Of a stretch of 7,017 bases of DNA, positions 6,722 through 7,017 are shown one piece after another; position 1 is the stretch's first letter, and every line of letters starts with the position of its first letter. Under the pieces are notes generated by a model. It made no database searches, was not told the origin of the DNA, and worked only from the letters and a program-made list of their open reading frames with translations. Source of the stretch: Ilumatobacteraceae bacterium (GTDB lineage Bacteria; Actinomycetota; Acidimicrobiia; Acidimicrobiales; Ilumatobacteraceae); contig JALRDI010000303.1 of NCBI GenBank assembly GCA_023257035.1, forward strand, positions 1-7,017. The letters are read 5' to 3'. Both the position numbers and the translations under genes were made by a program.

Positions 6722-6725
<4 letters not shown>
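4851..6725 (+). CDS. korA: 2-oxoacid:ferredoxin oxidoreductase, fused gamma-alpha subunit (KorA)
   Basis: A 624-residue subunit that, with KorB, performs the CoA- and thiamine-diphosphate-dependent oxidation of a 2-oxoacid, most likely 2-oxoglutarate to succinyl-CoA, reducing ferredoxin in the cytoplasm; the reaction is reversible. The N-terminal gamma domain (about 15-225) contains IRFAGDSGDGMQLTG (19-33) and FPDFPAEIRAPAGTVNGVSS (50-69). The alpha part (from about 240) holds YPITPAS at 268-274, whose Thr271 corresponds to the catalytic threonine of the family, then TTSGPG (316-321), QRGGPSTGLPTKTEASDLN (345-363), and the C-terminal domain with VCIVGWGSTW (525-534) and PELNRGQL (579-586). 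Domain order and length match the two-subunit actinobacterial/archaeal type such as Mycobacterium KorA. The start is set by the Shine-Dalgarno region at 4835-4844. The stop overlaps the korB start (ATGA). Pyruvate or branched-chain 2-oxoacids remain possible substrates. Confidence 0.93.
6707..6715 (+). promoter_or_regulatory. korB ribosome binding site inside the korA end
   Basis: GGAAGGAGG is close to an ideal Shine-Dalgarno sequence and ends six bases before the korB ATG at 6722. It lies within the last codons of korA, so korB translation can be both coupled and independently strong, consistent with equal subunit need. Confidence 0.8.

Positions 6726-7017
<292 letters not shown>

Overview
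This 7 kb window reads as ordinary chromosome of an actinobacterium of moderate G+C (roughly mid-50s percent by eye, lower than Streptomyces or Mycobacterium). The protein types point there: a mycobacterial-style cytochrome P450 of the CYP124/CYP125/CYP142 group, an actinobacterial-type thiolase, a thymidine kinase with the C-x-C zinc pair that I recall from actinobacteria, and a two-gene KorAB 2-oxoacid:ferredoxin oxidoreductase with the gamma domain fused to alpha. The combination of moderate G+C and branched-lipid/steroid-type enzymes would suit an environmental Acidimicrobiia-like lineage. That placement is inference; no rRNA or other taxonomic marker is present.

Layout. (1) Bases 1-193 hold the 3' end of an unrecognised plus-strand gene, which ends inside a GC-rich hairpin. 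(2) Bases 242-2246 hold two minus-strand genes, read as a PIG-L/LmbE-type deacetylase followed by an acetyl-CoA acyltransferase (thiolase). (3) Only about 25 bp away and divergent, a plus-strand CYP124-like P450 (2272-3534) overlaps by 10 bp a four-helix membrane protein of unknown function (3525-4028). (4) A minus-strand thymidine kinase (4036-4638) converges on it with a 7-bp gap. (5) A shared divergent promoter region of about 210 bp (4639-4850) contains an operator-like inverted repeat. (6) It leads into plus-strand korA (4851-6725) and korB (6722 to beyond the window end), joined by an ATGA overlap.

Function. The left half suggests catabolism or tailoring of lipids: the P450 would hydroxylate the terminal carbon of a methyl-branched or isoprenoid/sterol chain, and the thiolase would cleave 3-ketoacyl-CoA at the end of a beta-oxidation round. 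No acyl-CoA ligase, dehydrogenase or hydratase is in view, so the link is inferred from proximity only. The LmbE-type hydrolase has an unknown N-acetyl substrate. The right half is central metabolism: KorAB interconverts 2-oxoglutarate (or a related 2-oxoacid) and its acyl-CoA with ferredoxin, and thymidine kinase salvages thymidine. All protein-coding space is accounted for and no intergenic stretch exceeds about 215 bp. I saw no RNA genes, CRISPR array, insertion sequence or phage gene, and no convincing evidence of a novel multi-gene system. The less explained items are the membrane protein coupled to the P450, the compact divergent promoter, and the palindrome upstream of korA.
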